In this document: in pieces, positions 1 through 6,945 of the stretch
How the letters are laid out: the number at the start of each line of letters is the position of its first letter
Position numbering within the stretch: position 1 is the first letter of the stretch
NCBI GenBank assembly: GCA_035707845.1
Contig: DASSTP010000255.1
Span: 1 to 8,664 of the forward strand
DNA: 8,664 bases
Source of the DNA: CAMLHP01 sp035707845
GTDB lineage: Bacteria > Gemmatimonadota > Gemmatimonadetes > Gemmatimonadales > GWC2-71-9
Direction: 5' to 3'
The notes under the pieces: model-generated
What the model saw: the letters and a program-made list of their open reading frames with translations, nothing else
Databases searched by the model: none
Told to the model about the DNA's origin: nothing
Position numbers and translations under genes: made by a program

Positions 1-1761
1 GTCACCGTCACCCGCATGCGCACCATCCAGATCTTCGTGGCTGGCGAAGTCCTGAAGCCCGGCGTGTACGACGTGAGCGCAGCCACCACGCCGCTCACCG
101 CGCTTTTCGCGGCCGGGGGCCCTCGGCCCACCGGATCGCTGCGCCACCTGGAAGTGCGCCGCAACGGGCAGCTGGTCGACTCGATGGATGTGTACGACTT
201 CCTGCTGGGTGGAGTGGACCGCACCAGCCACGCGCTGCAGACCGGCGACGTGATCTTTGTCCCGGTGCGGGGTGGCCGGGTGGCCGTGGCCGGCGCCGTT
301 GTGCGGCCCAAGGTCTTCGAGATCCGGCCCGACGAGACCCTGCGTGACGTGATCGGCTTTGCCGGCGGCTTCGGCGCCGACGCCTTGCGGCGCCGGATCC
401 AGATTCACCGCATCCTGCCTCCCTCACCGGACGATTCGGGGTTTGGCCGCGGCCGCATTGTCGTCGATGTGGGCCCCGACCAGCTGGCGCAGGGCATTCC
501 CTCCGTCACCATGCTGCCTGGCGATTCCGTCACGGTCTTTCCCGTCGCGGAACGGTTGCGCGGGTTCGTCACGGTCCAGGGCAACGTCTGGGTCCCCGGC
601 CCGGTGGGCTTCCGCCCGGGGATGCAGCTCACCGACGCCATCCAGCTGGCCGGCGGGCCCAAGCCCGACGTATACCTCGACCAGATCCTGATCTCGCGAC
701 TTCGGCCCGATTCCACTCGCATCCAGCTGCGCTCCGCCTTCGCGGATTCGTCCGGCCACGTCACCCTGAACCTGGCGCTGCAGGAAGAGGACGAGATCAC
801 CATTTTCTCCAAGACCACGTTCCGGCCCGAGCGCTATGTGATCGTGAGTGGCGCGGTGCGCTCGCCGGGGCGGCTGCGCTTCCGGGAGGGGATGACCGTG
901 CGCGACGCCATCCTCCTGGCCGACGGCCTGCGCGAGGATGCGTATCTCAAGGAAGCTGAGATCGCCCGGGTGCCCGATGACCGGTCGCAGGGCGCGGTGT
1001 CAACGACCATCCGGGTGCCGCTCGACAGCACCTATCTCTTTGCTCGCGGCCAGGCCGGCGAGTATCCCGGCATGCCCGGGGTGCCTGCGCCCGCCGGCGG
1101 CGCGCCCGAAGTGCCGCTCCAGCCCTACGACAATCTCCTGATCCTGCGGCAACCCGAATGGGAGCTGCCGCGCACGGTAAAGATCACCGGCCAGGTGAAG
1201 TACCCGGGACCCTATGCGCTCAGGACCAAGACGGAGCGGCTGTTCGACATTATCCAGCGTGCGGGTGGCCTCACCCGTGAAGCCTACGCCGGCGGCATCA
1301 CCTTCGTGCGCCAGGCGGACAGCGTGGGCCGGGTGGGGATCGACCTGGCGGAAGTGCTGAAGAACCCGAAGAGCCGCGACAATATCATTCTTGCCGCAGG
1401 CGACTCCATCGACATTCCCGAGTTCGACCCGGTCGTCATGGTGGCTGGCGCCGTGAATGCGCCGGGCGCGGTCGCCTACCAGCCGGGCGCCAACCTGGAC
1501 TACTACGTGCGCGCAGCCGGCGGCTATGCCTTCAAGGGCGACAAGACGCGGGCGTGGGTGGAACAGCCCAATGGCGAGAAGGAATCGGTGGTGCGGCGTT
1601 TCCTGCTGCCGGACACCAGTCCGGAACCTCGGCCGGGCGCCGAGATCACGGTACCCGAGCGCAACCCGGCCCAGGTGACCGCCCCCATCACGAGCATCAT
1701 CGGCGCCGCGGCGCAGGTGCTCGCGAGCCTGATTACGATCATCGTGGTGGCCAAACAGTAG
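1..1761 (+). CDS. Polysaccharide-export protein with six SLBB-like units (5' partial)
   Basis: This is the C-terminal part of a Wza-like outer-membrane/periplasmic export protein, which would carry exopolysaccharide out of the cell. The frame is open to base 1 and the first ATG (base 16) falls directly before an SLBB strand, so the gene almost certainly begins left of the window, with its Poly_export domain there. Counting from that ATG, six units begin with the typical 'V.G.V..PG' strand-turn or a close variant: about residues 3-83, 87-176, 183-265, 274-379, 386-469 and 472-548. Most contain a 'D.I..AGG' helix. Unit 4 carries a Gly/Pro/Ala-rich loop at about residues 341-369. The protein ends in a hydrophobic helix (about 557-579) followed only by Gln, which could be a membrane anchor or the Wza-like outer-membrane helix. 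SLBB (soluble ligand-binding beta-grasp) repeats are known from this transporter family; the polymer handled here is unknown. The gene converges on hflX. Confidence 0.9.
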   Translation, partial: VTVTRMRTIQIFVAGEVLKPGVYDVSAATTPLTALFAAGGPRPTGSLRHLEVRRNGQLVDSMDVYDFLLGGVDRTSHALQTGDVIFVPVRGGRVAVAGAVVRPKVFEIRPDETLRDVIGFAGGFGADALRRRIQIHRILPPSPDDSGFGRGRIVVDVGPDQLAQGIPSVTMLPGDSVTVFPVAERLRGFVTVQGNVWVPGPVGFRPGMQLTDAIQLAGGPKPDVYLDQILISRLRPDSTRIQLRSAFADSSGHVTLNLALQEEDEITIFSKTTFRPERYVIVSGAVRSPGRLRFREGMTVRDAILLADGLREDAYLKEAEIARVPDDRSQGAVSTTIRVPLDSTYLFARGQAGEYPGMPGVPAPAGGAPEVPLQPYDNLLILRQPEWELPRTVKITGQVKYPGPYALRTKTERLFDIIQRAGGLTREAYAGGITFVRQADSVGRVGIDLAEVLKNPKSRDNIILAAGDSIDIPEFDPVVMVAGAVNAPGAVAYQPGANLDYYVRAAGGYAFKGDKTRAWVEQPNGEKESVVRRFLLPDTSPEPRPGAEITVPERNPAQVTAPITSIIGAAAQVLASLITIIVVAKQ

Positions 1762-1768
1762 CGTCGCA

Positions 1769-1824
1769 GGTCGTTGCCTGCTGGCTTCTGGTCACGAGCA
1801 GCCGGCATGCAGCAGCCAGCGACC
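1769..1824. terminator. Imperfect inverted repeat between convergent genes, possible bidirectional terminator
   Basis: Bases 1769-1782 (ggtcgttgcctgct) pair with 1811-1824 (agcagccagcgacc) as a 14-position stem with one G-U pair and one C-C mismatch, around a 28-base loop. The element lies between the stop of the SLBB gene and the stop of hflX, where terminators for both strands are expected. No T-tract follows the stem on either strand, so this is not a classical intrinsic terminator. It may be an RNA-end-stabilising hairpin, or a chance structure in GC-rich DNA. Confidence 0.4.
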
Positions 1825-1826
1825 AA

Positions 1827-3143
1827 CTACGAAGCCCTGGTCGACCGCCGAGCTCCCGCCGTCGACCCGGTCTCCGCGACAACCCCCTCCTGCCGCAGCC
1901 GTTCCAGCTGCCACGTCTCCAGCCTCACCGTCAGGTCCACCGACGAGCCGTCCTGCTCCCGTGTCATCACTTCACCCATGCGGTACAGCTCGGCGAGCCG
2001 GGCGCCGTCCTCGGCGGGCAACCGCACCCGGGCCGTAACCCGTCCCGCGCGCTCGATGCTCCGCAGCCGGGTCTTGAGCGCGTCCAGTCCGTCAATACGC
2101 TGTGTGGTCGCGAAGACCGCGGCCGGGTAGAGCTCGCGCACGCGCGCCATCAGCGCCTGCGCGTCGCGCACGGCGTCCATCTTGTTGAAGACCAGGATCA
2201 CCGGCCGCTCGGCCAGTTCCAGCTCGGCCAGGACCTTCTCCACCACGCGGATCTGTCCCTCCCAGTCGGGATGCGACGCGTCCACCACATGGAGCAGGAC
2301 GTCAGCTTCGCGCGCCTCCTCGAGCGTGGCCCGGAAGCTCGCGACGAGATGGTGCGGCAGCTTGCGGATGAAGCCGACGGTGTCGGTCACCCGGGCATGC
2401 GCGCCTTCCCCCAGGTCCACATCCCGGGTAAGGGTGTCGAGAGTGGCGAACAACCGGTCCTCGACGAAGACGTCGTGCGCCCCGGAGAGCATGCGGAGGA
2501 TGCTGGACTTGCCCGCGTTGGTATAGCCCACCAGGGCAACCGTGAGGAGATCGTCGCGTCCGGCCCGGAGATTTTCGCGATGCCGAGCCACCGACTGGAG
2601 CTTCCGGCGCAGCGACTGAATACGCCGCCGGATGATGCGGCGGTCGGTCTCCAGCTGGGTTTCACCAGGGCCGCGCAAGCCGATGCCGCCCCGGATGCGT
2701 GAGAGGTGGGTCCACATGCGGGTAAGGCGCGGCAGCAGGTACTCGAGCTGCGCAAGTTCCACCTGCAGCTTGGCTTCGTGGGAACGCGCCCGGGTGGAGA
2801 AGATGTCGAGAATGACCTCGGACCGGTCCATGACGCGGACCTTGAGGTCGCGCTCGAGGTTGGCGCCCTGTACGGGGCTCAGTTCTTCGTCGAAGATGAC
2901 CAGCGTGGCGTCGAGCTCGGCCACCATGGCACGGAGCTCATCCACCTTTCCTTCGCCCAGCAGCGTGGCCGGGTTGGGCGAAGCGACCTGCTGCGAGAGC
3001 CGCCCGACGACGTCCGCACCCGCGGTGTCCACCAGCCGGGTAAGCTCCTCCAGGTGTTCCGTGAGATGCCGCGCATCATTCGAGCCCTTGCGCGGCGCCG
3101 CCACCAGGACCGCGCGCTCGATCGGCGCGCGCACATCAATCAA
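1827..3143 (-). CDS. hflX: GTPase HflX
   Basis: HflX is a ribosome-associated GTPase; in studied bacteria it binds 50S/70S particles and splits stalled or heat-damaged ribosomes. The 438-residue product has the HflX N-terminal domain with its hallmark GPGETQLETDRR (158-169) after a coiled linker. The GTPase domain follows: G1 GYTNAGKS (206-213), switch I around FATLDTLTR (232-240), G3 DTVGF (254-258) and G4 NKMD (320-323). The G5 position reads ATTQ (345-348) instead of the common SAK-type motif, a mild deviation. A C-terminal domain of about 70 residues completes a normal-length protein. The start is TTG at 3143-3141, overlapping the lipoprotein stop by four bases (TTGA). An AGGTGG lies 12 bases upstream. 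A GTG three codons downstream (Val4) is an alternative start, so the exact N-terminus is uncertain. It is the last gene of the minus-strand cluster. Confidence 0.96.
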   Translation of the reverse strand: MIDVRAPIERAVLVAAPRKGSNDARHLTEHLEELTRLVDTAGADVVGRLSQQVASPNPATLLGEGKVDELRAMVAELDATLVIFDEELSPVQGANLERDLKVRVMDRSEVILDIFSTRARSHEAKLQVELAQLEYLLPRLTRMWTHLSRIRGGIGLRGPGETQLETDRRIIRRRIQSLRRKLQSVARHRENLRAGRDDLLTVALVGYTNAGKSSILRMLSGAHDVFVEDRLFATLDTLTRDVDLGEGAHARVTDTVGFIRKLPHHLVASFRATLEEAREADVLLHVVDASHPDWEGQIRVVEKVLAELELAERPVILVFNKMDAVRDAQALMARVRELYPAAVFATTQRIDGLDALKTRLRSIERAGRVTARVRLPAEDGARLAELYRMGEVMTREQDGSSVDLTVRLETWQLERLRQEGVVAETGSTAGARRSTRAS

Positions 3144-3640
3144 TTGTCGGATAGTCCACCTGATCCTGCTGGGGCCGGTGACGTGCCGCGGGTGAGCGGC
3201 GCGCGTCCCTGCCGGGTAAATGGAATGACCTTGTCACCCGCCGGTGTTGCCACGGTGACCTGGCCCCGCATGGTGTACGGAATGTCGCCGTACGCGAGGG
3301 CGCTGCGGAGCGCCGCCGACGCGCCGGTCCACGTGAAGCGCAACGGCAGCACGATCCGGGTCGTGTCGCTGTTGCCAACCTGGAATTCGTCGTCGTAGGA
3401 AATGTCGCCCACGTGGGCACTGTCCACGTCGAACCCCACCTGCAGCCGCGTCCCGCGCAGCGAGAAATGGTTCGGGTTGTAGACGTCCAGCACAAGATCC
3501 ATGGTCCCGCCGGTGAGCCCGGCGCCACGCAGCACCACCTGGTGCAGCTGCACATCCGGATCCAGGATCGTGCTCGGAAAGCTGGCGCAGCCGGCAAGCG
3601 CGACGACCGCGATCAGCGAATGGCGCATTTTGTGACGCAT
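3140..3640 (-). CDS. LEA14/WHy-domain (LEA type 2) lipoprotein
   Basis: This is a small predicted lipoprotein of 166 residues. A short basic start and hydrophobic stretch lead to the lipobox LAGC (15-18, Cys18 as the lipidation site), so it should be membrane-anchored and face the periplasm. The mature part resembles the LEA type 2/WHy fold: a beta-rich domain with 'LDVYNPNHFSL' (51-61), which contains the NPN signature of that family, and alternating hydrophobic strands to about residue 145. A Pro/Gly/Ser tail follows. Bacterial members are linked to desiccation or stress protection in general; no specific partner is known here. The ATG at 3640 is preferred over the one at codon 5 because GGGAG lies six bases before it. 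The stop overlaps the hflX start (TTGA), suggesting coupled expression. It is separated from rarA by a repeat-bearing gap. Confidence 0.85.
   Translation of the reverse strand: MRHKMRHSLIAVVALAGCASFPSTILDPDVQLHQVVLRGAGLTGGTMDLVLDVYNPNHFSLRGTRLQVGFDVDSAHVGDISYDDEFQVGNSDTTRIVLPLRFTWTGASAALRSALAYGDIPYTMRGQVTVATPAGDKVIPFTRQGRAPLTRGTSPAPAGSGGLSDN
3156..3161 (-). promoter_or_regulatory. Shine-Dalgarno-like site for hflX (AGGTGG)
   Basis: AGGTGG on the minus strand sits 12 bases before the TTG start of hflX, inside the last codons of the lipoprotein gene. The spacing is long, so the 4-base stop/start overlap probably contributes by translational coupling. The site favours the TTG over the GTG nine bases further on. 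Confidence 0.4.
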
Positions 3641-3646
3641 GGCTCG

Positions 3647-3651
3647 CTCCC
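3647..3651 (-). promoter_or_regulatory. Ribosome binding site deciding the lipoprotein start (GGGAG)
   Basis: GGGAG on the minus strand lies six bases before the ATG at 3640-3638. This selects the first Met over the in-frame Met at codon 5, for which the spacing would be about 18 bases. Confidence 0.65.
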
Positions 3652-3670
3652 AGGGGTTGGCGGCTGGTGA

Positions 3671-3676
3671 AATATA
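3671..3676 (-). promoter_or_regulatory. Possible -10 element upstream of the lipoprotein-hflX pair (TATATT)
   Basis: The minus strand reads GCGTATATTTCACC here, an AT-rich pocket in an otherwise GC-rich region. TATATT is close to the sigma70 -10 consensus and lies 30 bases before the lipoprotein ATG, so transcription would begin about 20 bases before the gene. The expected -35 position, 17 bases upstream, falls inside the heptamer array and reads CGCACA, matching TTGACA at only three positions. This is a candidate promoter with weak support. Confidence 0.3.
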
Positions 3677-3751
3677 CGCTGAGCGCTGAGCGCTGTGCGC
3701 TGTGCGCTTTGTCGATTTGGCTCTCAGCCCTCAGCTCTTGGCTCTCAGCTC
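3677..3751. repeat. Degenerate 7-bp tandem repeat array in two blocks
   Basis: On the minus strand, block 1 (3751-3717) is five heptamers: GAGCTGA, GAGCCAA, GAGCTGA, GGGCTGA, GAGCCAA. After nine bases (3716-3708), block 2 (3707-3677) continues with GCGCACA twice, GCGCTCA twice and a partial GCG. All units fit the loose pattern G-R/C-G-C-N-N-A. The array fills most of the gap between rarA and the lipoprotein gene, and its first 21 bases encode the last six residues and the stop of rarA. It ends directly against the TATATT promoter-like hexamer. No target-site duplication or encoded protein is seen. It could be a slippage-prone microsatellite or a member of a dispersed intergenic repeat family. 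Confidence 0.8.
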
Positions 3752-5044
3752 CCTCCACCACTTCATCCGCTCTGCAATCCGCTGCTCATGCCCGAACTGC
3801 CCCGGCTGGTAGAACTGCTGCCCGCGCAGCGGCTCGGGCAGGTATTCCTGCGGGATGTAGGCCTCGGGCGCGGCGTGCGCATACTGGTATTCCTTGCCGT
3901 AGCCCAGCTCCTTCATGAGCCGGGTCGGCGCGTTGCGCAGGTGCAGCGGCACCGCTTCCGCTGGATAGTTCCGTGCAGCATCCATGGCCGCGTCGAGCGC
4001 CACCTTGGCGCTGTTGGACTTGGGCGCAGTCGCGAGATAGATCGTAAGCTCCGCCAGCGGCAGGTATCCCTCCGGCGGGCCCAGCATCTGCCAGGCGTCG
4101 CGCGCGGCCACCGCCATGCGGAGCGCATTGGGATCAGCCAGGCCGATATCCTCGGCCGACATCGCGATCGCGCGCCGGAAGAGAATCATCGGGTCGCCCC
4201 CGCCCTCCACCAGCCGAGCCATCCAGTACAGCGCGCCCTGGGGATCGCTGCCCCTGAGCGACTTGTGATACGCGCTCAGGATGTTGTAGTGCTCCTCGCC
4301 CGCCTTGTCGTAGTGCGCGAAGCGGCGCTGCAGGGCCTCGTGAGCCGCCTCGACCGTCACCTGGCCGCCCTGCCCCACGTGCATGGCCGCCGCTTCGAGC
4401 ACCGTGAGCGCCCGGCGTGCGTCCCCATCGGCCTCCTCGGCGATGAAGTCGAGCGCCGCCGGCACCGCCGTCACCTCGAGCGATGCCAGCCCGCGGTCCT
4501 GGTTGGCCAGCGCGCGTTCGAGCAGGGCACGAAGATCACTCGCCTCCAGCGGCTGGAGGACAAACACGCGTGTGCGCGAGAGCAGCGCCGGATTGATGGC
4601 AAAGCTGGGATTTTCCGTGGTGGCGCCGACCAGCGTGACGACGCCCTCCTCCGTCGGTGGCAGGAGGCTATCCTGCTGCGCCTTGTTGAGCCGGTGGATT
4701 TCATCGATGAAGAGAATCGTGGCCTGCCCCGAGCTTGCCAGCCGGCCGCGCGCGGCCGTGACGATTTCGCGAATCCTCGGCACGCCCTCCGTGACCGCGC
4801 TGAACGGCTCGAACGCACGACGGGTAACGCGCGCCATGAGGTGCGCGAGCGTGGTCTTCCCGCTGCCGGGCGGCCCCCACAGGATGATGGAGCCCGGCGT
4901 ACCGCGCTCCACCGCCTCGCGCAATGGACGCCCCGGCGCCAGCAGATGCTCCTGCCCCACGAACTCATCGAGCGTAACCGGTCGCATCCGAGCTGCCAGC
5001 GGCCTGAGCCCGCCCAGGTGCTCGAACAGCGACGGCTCCGTCAT
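3731..5044 (-). CDS. rarA: Replication-associated recombination protein A (RarA/MgsA, AAA+ ATPase)
   Basis: RarA is the bacterial counterpart of Mgs1/WRNIP1, a clamp-loader-like AAA+ ATPase acting at stalled replication forks and gaps. The 437-residue product has all expected motifs: Walker A GPPGSGKT (57-64), Walker B LFIDEIHR (111-118), sensor 1 GATTENPSF (140-148), an arginine finger in LLSRTR (154-159) and sensor 2 in GDARRAL (207-213). The C-terminal tetramerisation domain begins near residue 244 with HYDKAGEEHYNILSAYHKS and includes RRAIAMSAEDIGLADPNAL. The protein has normal family length. The ATG start overlaps the upstream transporter stop (ATGA); no strong ribosome binding site is visible, which fits coupling. 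The final ELRAKS and stop are written in the heptamer repeat array, so the extreme C-terminus is unlikely to be conserved. Confidence 0.96.
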   Translation of the reverse strand: MTEPSLFEHLGGLRPLAARMRPVTLDEFVGQEHLLAPGRPLREAVERGTPGSIILWGPPGSGKTTLAHLMARVTRRAFEPFSAVTEGVPRIREIVTAARGRLASSGQATILFIDEIHRLNKAQQDSLLPPTEEGVVTLVGATTENPSFAINPALLSRTRVFVLQPLEASDLRALLERALANQDRGLASLEVTAVPAALDFIAEEADGDARRALTVLEAAAMHVGQGGQVTVEAAHEALQRRFAHYDKAGEEHYNILSAYHKSLRGSDPQGALYWMARLVEGGGDPMILFRRAIAMSAEDIGLADPNALRMAVAARDAWQMLGPPEGYLPLAELTIYLATAPKSNSAKVALDAAMDAARNYPAEAVPLHLRNAPTRLMKELGYGKEYQYAHAAPEAYIPQEYLPEPLRGQQFYQPGQFGHEQRIAERMKWWRELRAKS

Positions 5045-5760
5045 GCCCTGAGCCCGGCCGCGTGGAGCAGCACGCGCGCCACGATCATGGCGGCCGCGCC
5101 ACCGAAAAAGGCGAGCGAGATGGCCCAGCCGCGCCGGGCCTGGAATTCAGGCACCAGGTTGGACGCGGCCACGTAGAGCGTGACGCCAGCCGAGAGCGAC
5201 AGCCCGTGATCGGCGAGCGGCGTCAGGACCTGGGTCACCGCAACGCCCACGATGGTCGCCAGGCCCAGCATGCCGGCCGCACCCAGCGCACGCCCGGCTC
5301 CCTGTCCGCCCGCCAGCATGACACTCGCCATCGTCACCCCCTCAGGCAGCTTGTGGAGGAAGACGGCCAGAAACAAGAGCACGCCAAGTTCCGGTGATAC
5401 CATGAACCCGCTGGCAATGGCGACGCCATCGAACAGCGTGTGCAGCGACAAGCCCACCAGGGCGGAGACGCCGGCCGACGCCGAAATGTGGTGGGTCTCT
5501 TCGCCAAAATGGAAATGCGGAATCAGGACGTGCTGCGCGAGGTGCACCGCGAGAAATCCCGCAAGCACGTACACCGGCGCCCCCGGGCGCTCCAGCGCCT
5601 CGGGCAGCATTGCGAGCACCACTGCAGATACCATGAACCCGGCGCCGAACGCCACGAACTGCTCCACCACGTCGAGTCCCCGTCGTGCCTGCCGGACCAC
5701 CACCAGCGCCCCGACCATGTTGCCGATGGCCGCGAGGAGGCCAAAGAGAAACGGTGTCAC
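5041..5760 (-). CDS. ZIP-family divalent metal transporter
   Basis: This is an integral inner-membrane protein of 239 residues that should import zinc or another divalent metal. About eight hydrophobic segments can be traced, roughly at 3-22, 35-54, 63-82, 95-118, 122-145, 160-180, 188-205 and 212-235. The metal path is marked by HTLFDG (107-112) in the fourth segment and HKLPEG (136-141) in the fifth, both signatures of the ZIP family. Between segments three and four lies a His-rich stretch with His77, 82, 84, 90 and 91 plus Glu87-88. Substrate cannot be told from sequence; ZupT-like breadth (Zn, Fe, Mn) is possible. The GTG start at 5760 overlaps the cca stop (GTGA) and has a strong ribosome binding site; the stop overlaps the rarA start. 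No metal-regulator site is apparent. Confidence 0.9.
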   Translation of the reverse strand: MTPFLFGLLAAIGNMVGALVVVRQARRGLDVVEQFVAFGAGFMVSAVVLAMLPEALERPGAPVYVLAGFLAVHLAQHVLIPHFHFGEETHHISASAGVSALVGLSLHTLFDGVAIASGFMVSPELGVLLFLAVFLHKLPEGVTMASVMLAGGQGAGRALGAAGMLGLATIVGVAVTQVLTPLADHGLSLSAGVTLYVAASNLVPEFQARRGWAISLAFFGGAAAMIVARVLLHAAGLRA

Positions 5761-6938
5761 CGTGCCTCCCGAACCAGCGCCAGCAGGGTGTCCCGGGTGT
5801 TGAGCGCGGGGTCTTCCAGCACGCGCTCGAGCAGTCGGTCGATCATCTGGCCCACCTCGGGACCACGCAGCCCCAGCTCGAGCAGGTCGCCACCTCGCAG
5901 TGCGAGCTGGTCCCGGCCAAGCGGTTCCCCACGTTCCCGGATTCCCGCCACGGTCGCGGCCCAGGGCGCGGAGATGCCGGTGCGCAGCTCATGCCGGCGA
6001 AGGAGGTCGTCCGCCGCACCGTTGACGCGTGCAAGCCAGCGCCGCACATCAGCCACGTCCCCGGTTGCCGGCGCCTCCGGCCCGGCCGCGATGGCCGCGG
6101 CCCGTGCAATCTCGGCGTTGGATGCGCGGAGCCGGCGCAGCACGGCGGCAGGGTCACCGGTGAGCATGGTGGTCAGGAGCACCGGGTCCCTCGGCTCCTG
6201 GGAGAGCGCGGACTCGAGAAACTTCCCGGACAGCAATTCCGGAAGCACCTGCGCGCCGGCACCTGCGGCACGCCAGAGATCCACGAGCCGGCTCACGGTC
6301 TGCGCCGTGCGCAGCCCCTTGAACCACTCGTCGCGCACCCGCTCCACGGACAGTTGCCGCAGGCCCGGCGCCGCATCCATCATTGCAACCCACGTTTCCG
6401 GCACGATGGCAAACCCGAATCTGGCGGCAAACCGGATGGCGCGCAGCACCCGGAGGTAGTCTTCCCGGAACCTCGTCGCCGCGTCGCCCACGGCGCGAAC
6501 GCGGCCGTCTGCCAGGTCCTCCGCACCGCGGAACGGGTCCCGCCATTCGTGCCGCAGCGGATGGTACGCCAACGCGTTGATCGTGAAATCCCGGCGGGCA
6601 AGGTCTTCTTCCAGCGAAACGCCGTAGGCCACCTCGGCGTGGCGGCCGTCGGTACGCACGTCACGCCGGAAGGTGGTGACCTCGTGCAGGACGCGCGTGG
6701 CGTCAAGCACCCCAACGGTACCATGCTGCTCGCCCACCGGAATCGTGTGGCGGAAGAGGCGTCGCACCTGCTCGGGTGTGGCTGACGTGGCGATATCAAA
6801 GTCGGCGTGCGGCAGGCCGAGCACCGCGTCGCGCAGCGCCCCACCCACGCACCAGGCCTCGTGCCCGGCGTGCTCGAGGGTGGCCACGAGGTCCGCGACC
6901 GGTGCCGGCACCGCCACCTGCGACGGCAGCGTCTTCAT
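5757..6938 (-). CDS. cca: tRNA nucleotidyltransferase (CCA-adding enzyme, class II)
   Basis: This enzyme adds or repairs the 3'-CCA end of tRNAs from CTP and ATP. The 393-residue product shows the class II head: VGGALRDAVLG (31-41), the catalytic pair Asp46/Asp48 in DFDIATSATP, and a flexible-loop region with RTDGRHAEV (95-103). RRDFTINALAY (115-125), DPFRGAEDLADG (134-145), RFREDYLRVLRAIRFAAR (157-173) and LSVERVRDEWFKGL (196-209) supply the nucleotide-recognition motifs. The loop argues against a CC-only enzyme, since those characteristically lack it. No HD phosphohydrolase motif is visible in the C-terminal helical part, unlike E. coli Cca. A full CCA enzyme is most likely; an A-adding enzyme cannot be excluded without knowing the other family members in the genome. 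The start is ATG, with only a weak ribosome binding site, seven bases after the upstream dehydrogenase. Confidence 0.93.
   Translation of the reverse strand: MKTLPSQVAVPAPVADLVATLEHAGHEAWCVGGALRDAVLGLPHADFDIATSATPEQVRRLFRHTIPVGEQHGTVGVLDATRVLHEVTTFRRDVRTDGRHAEVAYGVSLEEDLARRDFTINALAYHPLRHEWRDPFRGAEDLADGRVRAVGDAATRFREDYLRVLRAIRFAARFGFAIVPETWVAMMDAAPGLRQLSVERVRDEWFKGLRTAQTVSRLVDLWRAAGAGAQVLPELLSGKFLESALSQEPRDPVLLTTMLTGDPAAVLRRLRASNAEIARAAAIAAGPEAPATGDVADVRRWLARVNGAADDLLRRHELRTGISAPWAATVAGIRERGEPLGRDQLALRGGDLLELGLRGPEVGQMIDRLLERVLEDPALNTRDTLLALVREAR
5765..5770 (-). promoter_or_regulatory. Ribosome binding site for the ZIP transporter (GGGAGG)
   Basis: GGGAGG lies four bases before the GTG at 5760-5758, within the last codons of cca. 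It supports the GTG as the true start even though it overlaps the cca stop codon. Confidence 0.65.
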
Positions 6939-6945
6939 GCCCGGT

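Noticed and set aside
1554..2702. 382-codon + strand open frame spanning the end of the SLBB gene and most of hflX
   Set aside because: It overlaps two well-supported genes, has no recognisable motif, and is explained by lack of stops in high-GC antisense DNA.
3677..3751. CRISPR array
   Set aside because: Units are 7 bp and contiguous with no spacers, so this is a simple tandem repeat.
3667..3918. Small + strand frame whose product looks repetitive (LSA/CAL-type repeats)
   Set aside because: The apparent protein repeats are just the heptamer DNA array read through; the rest is antisense to rarA.
3695..5176. 493-codon open frame on the + strand antisense to rarA
   Set aside because: It mirrors rarA in GC-rich DNA, is Arg/His-rich without any recognisable domain, and lies opposite a full-length protein with all AAA+ motifs intact.
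5440..6785. Long + strand open frames antisense to the ZIP gene and cca (5440-6459 and 5685-6785)
   Set aside because: Low-complexity Arg/Ser/Pro/Gly composition, no family motifs, and the opposite strand encodes clear conserved enzymes.
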